64,000 nucleotides of DNA. Source: Macrolepiota albuminosa (lineage: Eukaryota; Basidiomycota; Agaricomycetes; Agaricales; Agaricaceae). The position numbers and the translations under genes were made by a program. Location of the stretch: contig JAMWFC010000012.1 of NCBI GenBank assembly GCA_027475525.1, positions 631,830 to 695,829 on the forward strand, written 5' to 3'. Position 1 is the first letter of the stretch, and every line of letters begins with the position of its first letter. The notes beneath the pieces are model-generated. The model worked only from the letters and a program-made list of their open reading frames with translations. It had not been told where the DNA came from and ran no database searches. This document shows positions 1 to 10,495 of the stretch, one piece after another.

Positions 1-319
1 GAACTGATGGAAGCAAGGCAGTCACGACCAGTACCATGAGGGAACAGACCATTGGACATAATTCTCCACATGTACATCAACAATGGCACATTGATGACTT
101 CATCAAGTTTGCTAGACATCAATGTAAAACAGTTGAGAGGAGACTTCATGTTTGCCAACAGATGGCTAGTAGAAGTCAGACTCTCAACAGTGCCAGAGAA
201 GACGGGACTGATGCACCATTCATGGTGACAAGACCATGGTTACTCCCCCCCAATAAAGCTCTTCAAACCAGATGGCATGGAGACAACGATAAGAGCAGGA
301 GAAACCATCAGGATCCAGT

Positions 320-727
320 TTGCACATAGACAGAGAACTAACGTTCAACCAGCATGTACAAAAGGTTATGCAAAAAGCAAGGAATGCCGTGGTGGGCACC
401 AGAATGCTGGCCAACACACTATGTGTGATCAGCCAGATCCAACTTTGCACGATGTACAGAGCATGCATAGTGCTGATAATGACCTATGCCAGCCCAATCT
501 GGTGGATGGGTAAGGATGCACATAGAGCTAAACTCGAGAAGGTACAGAATGAAGCACTTTGGCATATGGCAGGAGCATTCAGGACTATGGCTATCAAAGC
601 ACTAGAGGTGGACATGGCATTACCACTGATGGAACTAACTATGGACCTGATAACCAGGGGATATGCTAACAGACTGCATAGGTTAAAACATACTAACCCC
701 ATGATAGAGAGACTCATGGACGACTAG
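320..727 (+). pseudogene. LINE reverse transcriptase C-terminal (thumb) fragment
   Basis: The translation contains the DRELTFNQHV stretch followed by an alanine-rich helix and the MTYASPIWWMG segment. Both are typical of the region after the RT palm in Tad/I/jockey-type LINEs (compare the common LTFxxHV and YGxxxW motifs). The palm with the catalytic FADD box is upstream or destroyed; 1-319 reads in other frames and shows no motif. It acted as the nicking-primed reverse transcriptase of the element. The first methionine is not a true start; the frame simply opens here. Inactive fragment. Confidence 0.72.
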
Positions 728-745
728 CACCAGGACAAGCAGGCC

Positions 746-1645
746 ATGAGCCCACCACCACTCCTGCCTAGAAAGAGAACAAAGAAAGGTAAAACCAAAA
801 AGCTGACTCAATTGAAATGGATCATGAAGCAGATGTACAAGCCAATGGAGAGAAAGAACATCGACCCGTTTATCTCACCTCCCTGGCATAAGACTGCAAA
901 AGACCAATACCTGAGACTAATAGTCACAGGTGCACCCAAGGGTTGCAAGAAGGCAGAAGAAGCTAAACGACACAACAAAGTGATCGAGGACCTGATAGAA
1001 GACAGGTCACAGGTGATTGTATACTCCAATGGGTCCCTGTGCAAATGGGAGGGGAACGTTAGGACAACCAGATGGAGAATAGTGGGATACTACCTTGGTA
1101 AGGAGATATTTGCAGAGAGAGGAGGACTGGGACATCACACCGAGGTCTACGATGCAGAACTAATGGGTATTGCCAAGGCAATAAAGTCAGCAACAGAATT
1201 TGCAGACAAACACAAACAGGTAAAACACATACACATATACGCTGACAACACCACGGCAGTAATCTCTGCCTACAAACCAAAACCAAAACCAGGCCAACTC
1301 CAGATGGTGAAGGTCACACACAAGGTCGACGGCTTCCTGGAGGGAGATAAGAAAAGGACAGTAAGCATAAAATGGTGCCTGGGACACAAGAACATTGCCA
1401 GGAACAAAAGAGCAGACAAGGAAGCCAAAGCTAAAGCAGAGATATGGTCACACGACTACACAACAATCACAAATGCTAAGAGAATGACGAAAGAGAAAGT
1501 CCTCAAAAAGTGGGAGGGAGACTGGAAGAGGATGCCCCTGTTGGGTGGGTTTGGGGTCGCAAACAGGATAAAACCCAGATGGAAACCAAGGGAGCATGTG
1601 GCTCACATGCCAAGAGAGGTGTTTAGCAAGCTCACACAATGCTGA
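746..1645 (+). pseudogene. LINE RNase H domain
   Basis: A 299-residue open frame. The RNase H fold is visible from about residue 90: VIVYSNGS (strand 1, where the family has a catalytic Asp), a Glu in VYDAELMGI, an Asp in HIYADNTTAV, and a final Asp in ARNKRADKEAK preceded by GHKN. So three of the four DEDD carboxylates are kept and the first is Asn. In active elements the enzyme removes the RNA template during integration; with Asn at the first metal ligand this copy should be dead. The N-terminal 90 residues are lysine-rich linker. It lies 18 bases after the RT fragment in a different frame, so at least one frameshift separates them. Confidence 0.78.
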
Positions 1646-1696
1646 ACAAAACATGCCTTTCTGGATGAGTACTATGCTAAATTTGTCCCTGCTGAA

Positions 1697-1993
1697 ATGA
1701 CCAGATGCATCTGTGGCAAGAGACTCCAAACACAGGAACATGTGATCAAAAACTGCCCTGAATATGAAGAACACAGGTATTTACTACAAGAGGCGGATGC
1801 TCAGATGGAACTGGGCATACTACTTGGTACAAAGAAGGGCCTAGAGGCCATGGCAAAGTTCCTGGCTAGAATGGGTGCCTTCACCAAAACAGGAAAAGTC
1901 TGCGAAAACAGAATGACACCAGAAGAAATTGATGACAAGAACAACAAAGAGGAGGAAAGATGGCAAGCAAAGATGGAGGTAGAAAGGGAGTAG
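1697..1993 (+). pseudogene. LINE C-terminal zinc-knuckle tail
   Basis: This 98-residue frame begins with a cysteine/histidine cluster, CICGKRLQTQEHVIKNCPEY. It matches the Cx1-2C...HxxxxC pattern found at the C-terminus of many fungal LINE ORF2 proteins after RNase H, thought to bind nucleic acid. The rest is charged and ends ERE-stop. It is separated from the RNase H frame by a stop at 1643-1645 and about 50 bases. It is likely the last coding part of the element; 1994-2456 looks like the 3' UTR. Confidence 0.6.
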
Positions 1994-2752
1994 AGCCCAT
2001 GGGCAGGGAAGGAGTGAGGAGAGAGAGCATGCAGGGAGGACGAGGATGAAAAAAGGAGGAAAATAAAATCCAGGACTGGAAATCAAGGTACAAGGATAGA
2101 GGAGGCACGGCAAGGCACACACACCACAGGTGGTCGAGACAACCCATGCATGCATATACACAGCAAGAACAGAGGAATCCAAAACCCCAAGACAACCCTC
2201 ATCTCCGAACCCACCCAACACCCATGTTCTCACTGAAAGTAATCTGCACTGTGACCCTGCCTATTTATAAGCCATCTAAAAGTCTGTGAGGAAAGTTCCA
2301 ATACCAAAAGACACTGCACATGAACACTGCCTCTGGCAAGATAGACAACATTTTACATTACCGGAGTAGAGTACATACATTACTTTACCTCTGCTTCTTA
2401 GCCCAGCATTGTGGCTTGCTGATGGTTAAAACCAAATTTATTCATTCATTCATTCTACTGGAAAACAGACTAAAAGGCAATTTTTTATCCAATCTTTTTG
2501 TTTTTTAACTCAAGTTTTAAATTCAACTTCAATATTATTATTAATTTGTTGATATTTTATGTTCCGAGTAGTTAAAAGCTCAAATACAATCTTAACCTTA
2601 CTTTTTTAAGTGCAAGAAATTGAGCTCAAACAACATTTTATTTGACTCCAACTCATTCAAATATTAACATTACATTGTTTAATATATAAAACATTAGTTT
2701 AGTAACTCTGCACTATATGAATCTTCAATAAAATATGCTCAGGACATACATA

Positions 2753-3103
2753 CATTGAGTGCAGAGAATGACATTCTTCTGCAAAACAATATAAAAACAT
2801 GGTAATCCAATTAATTTCAGAATTTCTTTTTGAATAGTTCTCTTAAAAAACATTTTAACTAAATTAAAAGAATAAAAGTAATTGCCACAGGAGGCTTGCT
2901 CTGGTTCTTAGGCTTAAAAATGACCAATATAGTCCCTCCAATACATTTGAGAGCATTAGATCAAGTGCCATTCAAAATCTAATTACAATATTTTTTTAAA
3001 TAATTTTGACAGAAATATTTAAATAAAAATCTGAACTTAATTGCATTATTTTCACTGTATTTTTACATTGTTTTGGCAAAAAATATCATTCCTGCACCCA
3101 GTG
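2753..3103. mobile_element. Fold-back MITE, copy 1
   Basis: The two ends are inverted repeats of roughly 85 bp with mismatches: the left end begins CATTGAGTGCAG and the right end, read on the other strand, begins CACTGGGTGCAG. Both then run through a CAAAACAAT-type block and an AT-rich stretch. A non-repetitive centre of about 180 bp (2840-3020) contains TGACCAATATAGTC. A second copy lies at 52651-52989 in the opposite orientation. No coding capacity. Known: small non-coding elements with long terminal inverted repeats are non-autonomous DNA transposons. No clear target-site duplication is visible beside either end, so the exact limits are uncertain. Confidence 0.7.
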
Positions 3104-3404
3104 ATAAAGCATAGGCAGAGTAACCAATAAAATGATTGCAGAACATGTGTATCATGCAAATTGATGCTAAACAATGGAAAGAGCCAAAAATGTGATGTGC
3201 ACAGCCACAATTTCAAAGTCAGCTTATTTGGTAAGCTGCTGACAAAGATTAGCTAAGATTTTGATATCCTGACAAATTTTAGGTCAGCAGTGCCAAAAAA
3301 GGATCAAGTTTTACACAGATTGTTGCATAATATATAGATACAATATTAGATTACTAAATAATATAATTAAACTTATTATTACCTAGATTACTATGTAGTA
3401 AAGA

Positions 3405-3478
3405 AGTCTGAACAATGACTAGATTGTTCAGACTAGAGTAAGTATATTTTTTGGGATCTAGAGCTAAAGCTCTAGATC
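3405..3478. repeat. Two adjacent perfect hairpins
   Basis: At 3405-3434 two perfect 12-bp arms (AGTCTGAACAAT and its complement) flank a 6-bp loop. At 3455-3478 two perfect 11-bp arms (GATCTAGAGCT and its complement) flank 2 bp. They resemble in style the short hairpins inside the B-family LTRs of this window but differ in sequence. They may be part of a degenerate LTR or small transposon end. No gene is attached. Confidence 0.5.
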
Positions 3479-4079
3479 AATGAATTATAATCATATCTTT
3501 CTTCTTAAAACTGATGACAGCAAAGGTAGCATGCTTTGCATGGAAGTTGTAATGCAGGACCAGGTTCACTACAGAGTAGATGGAGTGGGCTTTATTGGAG
3601 GTGCCATTAATATTATAAACTGTAAGGGCAACTTCTGGAAGTTGCAGCTAATCACACAACTGGCAGAGAGACATCTAAAGTTTATTAGACAGGCTATCAT
3701 ACAATGAGGAGGATAACTAATTACCTGGCAGAGAGAAATCCAAAGAGAACAAGTCTAAGGATTTCTCTGCTAGGGCACAGCACATCAGCACAATGGTTGT
3801 GGCATGAGAACTACTGTACAGTATGTAAAACTTACTCTAGATATAGTTGGAGAGATTCCAGGAGCCTCTGAGAGGCATGAAGAGACCCAAGAAGTGCTGG
3901 AGAGTTGCCAAAAGGGGCTAGGAAGTGCCAAGGAAGTGCTAGAAAAGAAAGTCTCCTGACATCACCTCTCTTTAGAGTGCAGCATCTTGATGTACTGAGC
4001 AGAATAGCTCTCAAATGGCATGGTTGACTTGGTAAATGCTCTGGATGGCACATGGAGCATCAGTGTCAGGTTCCGCTGA
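3479..4079. other. Stretch without recognisable gene
   Basis: Only a 75-codon frame at 3480-3707 and scattered short frames occur. None shows a domain. The sequence between 3840 and 3960 is rich in imperfect AGGAAGTGC-like repeats. Probably decayed repeat DNA between the LINE and Gypsy element A. Confidence 0.4.
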
Positions 4080-4084
4080 GTCAG

Positions 4085-4545
4085 GGGCTTTCTGGGAAAG
4101 CAACACCCTTACAATGCGGACTTGATCTACGGATTCGACGATGTGGTCCAGGGATATGGAGGACCAGGGGCATCGTCCGACCAGCAGGGGTTTCAGGAGT
4201 CCATATGGTCGGTGTTGGGGGACCTTGGCCCAGAGGCAGGGTTTGCACAATCAAATGTAGCGGGTCACATCCTTCTTCAACCCTGGCCAAAAGTAAGTCT
4301 GGGAGATAAGCTGGAGGGTCTTACGTATTCTAGGGTGTCCCTTGATCGTGGTGTTGGCGGAGAACGTCGTAGCAAAGCCAGGCGTGATCCGGGACGTAGA
4401 TGCGGCCGTCCCAGAGAAGGAGTTTTTTGTCGGGGGATAAGGAGAAGGCAGGGTCCCGGTCGGTTCCATCGGGAGTGTTGCGGGGGTCGTGGTCGGTGAA
4501 GTACTTGTCTCAGGGGGTGCAGCGGATCTGGCTCAGGGTCCCTTC
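4085..4545 (-). pseudogene. Element A integrase N-terminal region
   Basis: Minus-strand reading in at least two frames gives a segment ending in HPRIRKTLQLISQTYFWPGL. This is the usual Gypsy integrase zinc-finger spacing (HxxxxHxG..RTxxxxxxxYxWPGM), here with damaged His positions. It is followed after a stop by CKPCLWAKVPQHRPYGLLKP and PWSSISLDHIVE, the typical entry to the integrase core. The frame then decays and the rest of the catalytic core (DDE) is absent. Non-functional fragment. Confidence 0.7.
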
Positions 4546-4746
4546 ATCGTTTAAAATCAGTATGGCATTCAAATGTTTGGGAGGGATCACCATGCGATGA
4601 TTGAACGCATTGCGTTCCGCCTCAAACGACTTCTTGGGGTAAACGTCCGGTCATTGGGTGAGGGCATTGGGTTTAGCCCCAAGTCGTCCCAGGCGGTACT
4701 GGATCATGAAGTCATACTCCGAGAGGATCTCAGACCATCGGGCCTG

Positions 4747-6029
4747 TCATCGACTGAGTTGCTTGGTCATGGTGAAGTACTGCAGGTTGTTGTGATCCGA
4801 GTAGACCTGGATCTGGTGCTGGGCTCCCTCGAGGTAGGCTTGCCATTGTTTGAAGGCTTTGACGATGGCGAGGAGCTCCTTGTTGTAGATATCGTAGTTG
4901 AGCTCGGCGTCGATCATGGACCAGGTGTAGAAGGCGACTGGCCAGGGCTCTCCGCCGTCGGATCCCATCTGCAAGAGAATCCTGGCAATGGTGTAGTTGG
5001 AGGCATCGCATTCTAGGATGATCAGGAGGGCAGGGTTGTAGTGCCGGAGTATGGGGGCAGCTGTGAAAGCCTTCTTGAGCAGGTTAAAGATGCTCTGGCA
5101 CTTACTGTCCCAGTTCCATGCAACGTCCTTGTGTGTGAGCTGGTTGAGGGGTTTCGTGATACCAAAGTAGTTGTCTATAAACCTCCGGTAGAAATTAGCG
5201 AAACCCAAGAAGGATTGTACTTCCTTGACATTCCGGGGTTGTGGCCAGTTGACAATGGCCTTGACTTTGTGGGGATCCATGCGAACGCCATTCGGAGATA
5301 CGATGACGCCGAGATACTCAACCTCGTCCATGTGGAATGAGCACTTCTCAGGCTTGGCATAGAGGTTGTGCTCCCAGAGGTGTTCAAGGACTTGCCAGAC
5401 ATGCTTCTGGTGGTCCTCCTTCGAGTTGGAGTAGATGAGGATGTCGTCCAAGTAGACGATCACAAAAATGTCGCTCATGTCATAGAAGATGTCGTTCATG
5501 AAATATTGGAACGTGGTGGGGGAGTTAGTCATTCCGAAAGGCATCACAAGGTACTCAAACAGACCATACCGCATGCAGAACGCGGTTTTCCACTCATGTC
5601 CCGGGGCGATGCAGACGTTGTTGTAGCCGGAGCAGAGGTCAATTTTCGTGTAAACCTTGGCACTGCAGAGTTGATCAACCAGATCGCCAATAAGCGGGAG
5701 CGAGTAGCGGTTCTTCTTGGTGATCTTATTGAGTCCCCGGTAGTCAACGCAGAGTCGGAGTGAACCGTCCTTCTTCTTGGCGAATAGAACCGGGGCTCCG
5801 GCGGTGGAGGCAGAGGGTTGGATGAATCTCTTACCGAGCATTTCATCGAGGTAGTCCTTGAGGGCCCGAAGTTCGACTTCCGACATGTTGTACACCTTGC
5901 CGAAAGGGGGGGTGGCTCCTTCCTCGAGGTCAATAGTATGGTCATAAGGGCGATGAGGGGGAATCTCCTTGGCGTCTCCTTCGGAGAATACATCAGCAAA
6001 CTTGTGATACTCCGGGGGAACTACTTCTC
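4747..6029 (-). pseudogene. Element A reverse transcriptase-RNase H
   Basis: Open from about 6029 to a TGA just below 4747; the first methionine is at 5895 but the frame clearly starts earlier. RT motifs in order: FAKKKDGSLRLCVDYRGLNK, the KIDLCSGYNN motif with the first catalytic Asp, MPFGMTNSPTTFQYFMN, and YLDDILIYS with the catalytic Asp pair. Then come LGFANFYRRFI and an RNase H stretch (LECDASNY, ELLAIVKAFK, YSDHNNLQYF). The stop after QLSR interrupts what would continue as the linker to integrase; a second TGA lies at the upstream limit. The catalytic residues of RT are kept, so this is the best preserved part of element A. Confidence 0.88.
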
Positions 6030-7440
6030 AGAGGATCTGCTTCTCGGTTTTCTTTTCCGGAGGGATAGCGTCCCCTCGTAGGTGTTTTTCTGAGAGAGAT
6101 GGCGAGGTGTGTAGCTGAAACGTGGGGGTTCCGTCTTTCATGAGGTGGGCAAAGGGGGCGGCTCCAATGATCCTAATGTCGAGTGCGTTCAGGTCAATCG
6201 GGGTCGTGGATGCATCGGCCAGAGTGGGTTTGACATGTGTCTGAGACCGGCCTGGGTAGTTCGGCCCTTTGTACTTGTTCCAAGGAATGTTTGGGGGTCA
6301 ATCAGGGGCTTCGCGGGCTTGGACAAGTGTGGGTGGCATATGCGTGGGAGGCACGGCTGTTGTCTCGGAAGTGTCGGGCATCGGGTCGTTCCCCAGGGCC
6401 CGGAGGTGCACGGCGGTTGAGGGGTGGTCTTTGGGTCCTGGGAAGATCATGGTAAGCGTCCTCCAGTTGATGTGGGGGTTCGTGTCGTGCAGCCAGGGTA
6501 GTCCCAGCACCATTAGGGTCGATTTGTGAAGTCACATGACCAGGAAGTTGGAGGTGAACTTGTAGTCATTGTCCAGGGTCACGCGTCCCAAGTGAGACCT
6601 CTGGATAGGGCCAGAGGAGGAGGGGGTGCCGTTGAGGTGTTGCAGGCAGAGGGGCTGGTCGAGGGAGTCGTGGGGGAGGTCGAGGGCGTCGCTGATGAAA
6701 ACTCCAGTGGCTCCGCTGTCAATAAGGGCCGATATCGGTCCTGGGGCGCCATCCAGCCTGGCGTTGATGATGAAGGATTGGGACGAGCGGGACTGGAGTC
6801 CGGGGAGTGGTGGGGGCCCATTCGGGGGGTCCTTTGGGGTAGGGTCCAGAGAGCGGGGGATGTTGAAGGGGAGTTGCTGGTCATTGGGCGTCGGGTCCCA
6901 GGTCAGGCAAAGGGTAAGATGTCGCCAATTGATGCGGGGGTTGGTGTCTCAGAGCCACAGGAGCCCTAAGACCAGGAGTGTGGAAGAGTGGAGTTTGGTT
7001 ATCAATATCCAGAGAGTGTGAGTCTGTCCGTTGGCAAAAGTAACGGGCATATGCACGAAGTGAGTGATGTCCCCCGCCGTAGAGGCGTCTCCATCGAAGA
7101 GGCAGAGCCACACTGGGACCGGGAGTCACTGAGCGGGTTCCGGGGCTAGGGTAGACCATGCCTCGTCGATGAAGTTGTCTGTGGTGCCACTGTCGACAAG
7201 GGTGTCAAGGGGGGTTCCAGAGGGGGTGAGGCGGGTTTTGAGGAGGAGGGAGTGCAAGAAGTGGGAGGGTAAGTAAGCCATGAGGGTGTCCTGTGCGAGT
7301 GTCATGGAGCAAAGATGGGAAACCAGGACGGAGAAGACGTCGGGGTCGATTTTGCAATTTAAGGTGTCTTCCGGGTCTAAATCGCCGGGTCGTTTTCTGA
7401 ATACTCGAAGGTGGCGTCCTCTCCTTCAAAAGTCCAGGTG
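6030..7440 (-). pseudogene. Element A gag end and two aspartic protease domains
   Basis: Reading is spread over several minus-strand frames. The first protease copy has TLVDSGTTDNFIDEAW near 7200-7150 and LVLGLLWLQDTNPRINW near 6975-6925. The second has ALIDSGATGVFISDA near 6735-6690 and MVLGLPWLHDTNPHINW near 6513-6463. D-S/T-G is the active-site motif of retropepsins and the LGxxWL..xNPxIxW stretch is the C-terminal half of the same fold. Retropepsins normally act as homodimers of one domain, so two in series is unusual. Upstream, the peptide near 7440 (ATWTFEGEDATFEY) looks like the end of gag. Frameshifts between the blocks show it is not functional now. Confidence 0.7.
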
Positions 7441-7472
7441 GCGCGTCCCATAACCTGTCGTTGGGGACACTC

Positions 7473-7706
7473 TGTAGCGTAGTCCGCTATGTGGCGTTGG
7501 CCACATAGCTTTACTTACTGTAGAGTAGTTTATATTATATTATATTTATTATAATATAATATTAGTTTACATTATTATAAATAGTTTTACCAGCTGCTTA
7601 CAAAGCAGCTTACTTTTGTGTATACTACATTGTCAATAGACCAGTCTGGTCTGATTCAGTGTCGTGTGTGCACACTAAGCTCTCTAAACTTCGTAACATC
7701 GTTACA
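7473..7706 (+). repeat. 5' LTR of B1 (234 bp)
   Basis: Starts TGTAGCGTAG and ends CGTTACA. It contains three short hairpins: 9-bp arms CTATGTGGC/GCCACATAG (7487-7508), 8-bp arms AGCTGCTT/AAGCAGCT (7592-7610) and the 15-bp palindrome AGACCAGTCTGGTCT (7638-7652). The middle is nearly pure AT. The 25 bases after the LTR, beginning TTTTTTGAATCTGCC, are identical in copy B2 and should hold the primer-binding site; no tRNA match could be recognised by eye. Confidence 0.92.
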
Positions 7707-7813
7707 TTTTTTTGAATCTGCCAGCTAGGATCTATTGCCTAGCATCCGACGTCAGTCGCTGAGTTCGTTGACAGAACTCTATCAGCTTCTTGAGCTTCTT
7801 GCACAGCCACACC

Positions 7814-9253
7814 ATGCAAATTTCAAACAGGGGATCGATGAGTAATCCCATACCTGCAGTGCCCACTGACGGCGGGCGAAATGCCCATGATCTACGGGGA
7901 GACCCAGCAGACACCCAGGATGCATCAGCGTCCAATGCGGGTCAGGTAAGACCCAAGGCTTGAGACCGAGGTCAGAGTACCGACCTGGCCGGAAATGAGA
8001 GCGAGGCCTGGAGAGCTGAAAGCTCACAGCAGGACGGTCCGCAACACCTCCAGGACAAGATGCCCAGGGGATTAACGCCCCCAGTTACACAGCTGCCAGG
8101 AGGACTGCGACGGTCTAGCCGATTGGCTTCCAAAGGACCCCCGGAGGACGGCCGACAGTCAACCGGCGCCTATGGCGCCCCAGGAGACGCCGAGTTGTCA
8201 GTACGGACTGGGAGAGCCCTCCCTGCGAGCCGGAGTAGCGGGACCAGGCAGTCCACCACGGGCTCAATGCCTTTTAAAATGGTGGAAGCCCGCATAGAGG
8301 AGGTACCGGAGGAGGCTGCAAGGCCTGAAGGATCCCACGCGGAAAACCGATTCCCGCGCACACCAGCAGTGGAGGAAGCTCCGGAGGTTGTAGAGCTTCC
8401 AGAGGAGGTGATGGAGTTGTCAAGTGACGACAACGCTGGAGCAGAGGAGCAGCGGCTGAAAACCGCGTACACCGTGCGCTTGCAGGTGTTCTGGGACTTG
8501 CACCCAGAGGTGATGAAATACACCACCCAAGCGCGACTTGAGCGCTACGCGTCAGCCCATATAGTAGCACTTAGGCGACAAGGGCACGAAGTGCCCAATG
8601 TATTCAGTACAAAATATACTGATTTAATGGTGAGAGTGCTCACTATGGAGCTGCAAATGTATGTGCAGCGTAAGGCCACACGGCAATCGGGGGTCTCGAC
8701 CCCCTGGAGCCACACGTCCGAGGAATGCTCGGCACGACGCAATCAAGACGTCGGAATCGAGCTAGTGGAGGCACTAGCATGGGCGCAAGAAGTGCCTGAA
8801 GTAAGACCGGTGAGTACTTTTTATACTCCAGCAGGACAAGGGTGGCGTGAGGAGCCCCCACACATGCGTAACCACGACCATAGGACAGATATGTCAGGTC
8901 CAGATGGGCACGATAGTACCGTGCTCAAGGTGGAGAGCGAGGCATCTATGATGCCGCACGTGCCCATGGCCGAAACGTTGAGCGACAGAGTTGCGTATCA
9001 ACGTATGCGCAATGGCGACCTCAGGACTAAGGGACAGTCCCTTATCAATGATCAAGGCATCGTATTCGAGGGCACTAAGCCTATTGACGAGATGCGTCGT
9101 CAATTCGTCACGCAGGGTCAGGAGAATCAAGCTTCTCCAGTTCCAGGGCAGCGCAACGATCATGATCGAGGAGACTTCCTCGATCGAGATGGCGCCATGA
9201 GATGTGATGTCCCTGGTAACGGCCGGGATGATGGCCCTAGGTCAATTCCTTGA
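7814..9253 (+). pseudogene. B1 gag N-terminal half
   Basis: The likely start is ATG 7814 (MQISNRGSMSNPIP...), shared with copy B2. The B1 frame is cut by a TGA near 7962 where B2 encodes Arg in KARDRG; this is a single CGA-to-TGA change. From 8060 it is open for 397 codons. The product is hydrophilic and Glu/Arg-rich without a recognised domain, and precedes the retro-gag domain. It probably forms the N-terminal extension of the capsid protein. The frame ends with further stops near 9253, and 9204-9419 continues in another frame. Confidence 0.65.
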
Positions 9254-9460
9254 GACGAGGGCAATTATGCCCACAGTCGAGGAGGCTCGGGACGTCCTCT
9301 GCAAGGTGGACAAGGGAAGTTACTTCCCCATGCCGCTGATTTGGCGACTAGATCCCCAGGTCAGCGGGAGGCCATTCGAATGCATCGTGAAGCCATGCAC
9401 GATCGCCTGCATTGAGTAGTCGATGATGCCCTGGGCGTAACCTTACGGTTACCGGATGGA

Positions 9461-10180
9461 ATGAAGCTGCGTAAAGCAGACAGTAGGCACATTCACGCCT
9501 ATACGGGCGCGTCCAAGTTCAGCAACCTGGAAGATTGGGCGATGGATGTATGCACCCATCTCGCCATGTGCTTATATGGAGGCAACCGTATGGAACGAGA
9601 ACGAATCTTTGTTCTTCCTGAGTTCTTGGCTGGAGAGGCCATGGGATGGTTTCGACGGGCAGTACTGCACGTCAACCGTGTCCAATATGACTGGACGTTC
9701 AAAGGAGTCCTTACAGGACTGTATGATCGATTTGTACACCCCTCAACGCTCCAGGATGCAAGGCAGGACTTCCAGTCTGCCAAGTACACTGAGAAGTTGG
9801 GAGTACAAGGGTTCTATGATACCCTTAATGACCATGCCCAGAACATGGCAGTATACCCAGACGGGTATACAATGCTCGAAACGTTCTTGGATGGCATTCC
9901 AGCGGACATGCGCCGCTATTTGATACGTGAGGATGGATTGTCCCCAGAAGTCAACGATGTGGAAGAATTTGTGGCATATGCCATCCGGTATGAGCAGTCT
10001 CTGAAGACTGCTAACCACTACGAACATCGGAGTGGACACAAAGGGGGACCCAGGCGACTACCGCCTGGTGGGACACCCTCACGGGGTCAGCATGTGGGGA
10101 CCTTCCTGGCCAAAAAGACCGATTTGGACTGTGACTGCAACACGCGATTTGTTGTACGCAGAACCCCTGCAGTGAACTGA
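9461..10180 (+). CDS. B1 gag capsid domain
   Basis: 239 codons. The retrotransposon gag fold is recognisable: WAMDVCTHLAMCLYGGNR, FLAGEAMGWFRRAV, YDRFVHPSTLQDARQDFQS, LGVQGFYDTLNDHAQNMAVY and MLETFLDGIPADMRRYLI follow the usual order of capsid helices. It assembles the virus-like particle. It ends at a TGA where copy B2 reads on into the nucleocapsid region, so the stop is secondary. The same domain in B2 is at 20927-21637 on the minus strand. Confidence 0.85.
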   Translation: MKLRKADSRHIHAYTGASKFSNLEDWAMDVCTHLAMCLYGGNRMERERIFVLPEFLAGEAMGWFRRAVLHVNRVQYDWTFKGVLTGLYDRFVHPSTLQDARQDFQSAKYTEKLGVQGFYDTLNDHAQNMAVYPDGYTMLETFLDGIPADMRRYLIREDGLSPEVNDVEEFVAYAIRYEQSLKTANHYEHRSGHKGGPRRLPPGGTPSRGQHVGTFLAKKTDLDCDCNTRFVVRRTPAVN

Positions 10181-10376
10181 GGGCGGAGCCACCCACGCCC
10201 AGATCGAGCACCGGACAGAGAACGTCCTAAACCAAGGCCGGACTTCAAACCGGCCAACCCACCAGGTCAGACAGGGACTTGTTTCGCGTGTGGCCAACCA
10301 GGCCACTACGCTACCAACTGCCCCGTGAAGCCAGGAGCCCCAAGGAAGGGGTATACACCCTGCGCCCACCTTTGAG
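10181..10376 (+). pseudogene. B1 gag nucleocapsid zinc knuckle
   Basis: Translation in the frame that follows the broken capsid ORF gives TCFACGQPGHYATNCPVK, a standard CCHC knuckle (CX2CX4HX4C) that binds genomic RNA. In B2 the same knuckle is continuous with the capsid domain. A TGA ends the frame near 10374. Confidence 0.8.
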
Positions 10377-10495
10377 CTGCACATACTGCAGCCACGAGTG
10401 GGAGTGACGGAGACGTATCTGCCGAGTCTGAGGCAGAGCACCCCACAAACAACCAGGAGCCCCCAGAGGAGGCATCGGGCACCGAGCCTGAGAGT

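Larger units (their letters stand above)
1..2456 (+). mobile_element. Decayed non-LTR (LINE) retrotransposon, 3' half
   Basis: Seen: the end of a reverse transcriptase, an RNase H domain and a terminal cysteine/histidine motif follow each other on the plus strand in different frames, then a 3' untranslated stretch ends in a run of ATTC repeats at about 2438-2456. Known: this order is typical of fungal Tad1/I-type LINEs, where RNase H lies downstream of RT and the element ends in a short simple repeat. The 5' part lies outside the window. Frame changes between domains, and the missing first RNase H aspartate, show an old inactive copy. Inference: the ATTC run marks the 3' end. No target-site duplication can be tested without the 5' end. 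Confidence 0.8.
4080..7472 (-). mobile_element. Ty3/Gypsy element A, decayed, no LTRs seen
   Basis: On the minus strand, in gag-to-pol order from right to left: the end of gag (about 7440), a protease domain (about 7200-6930), a second protease domain (about 6730-6460), RT and RNase H (6029-4747), and the integrase zinc-finger region with the first few integrase residues (about 4545-4090). Reading is broken by several stops, many TGA where Arg or Trp is expected. The right end is cut sharply by the LTR of element B1 at 7473 and no LTR of A is visible. The left end fades out in the integrase. Its RT differs clearly from that of B, so it is a separate family. Confidence 0.85.
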
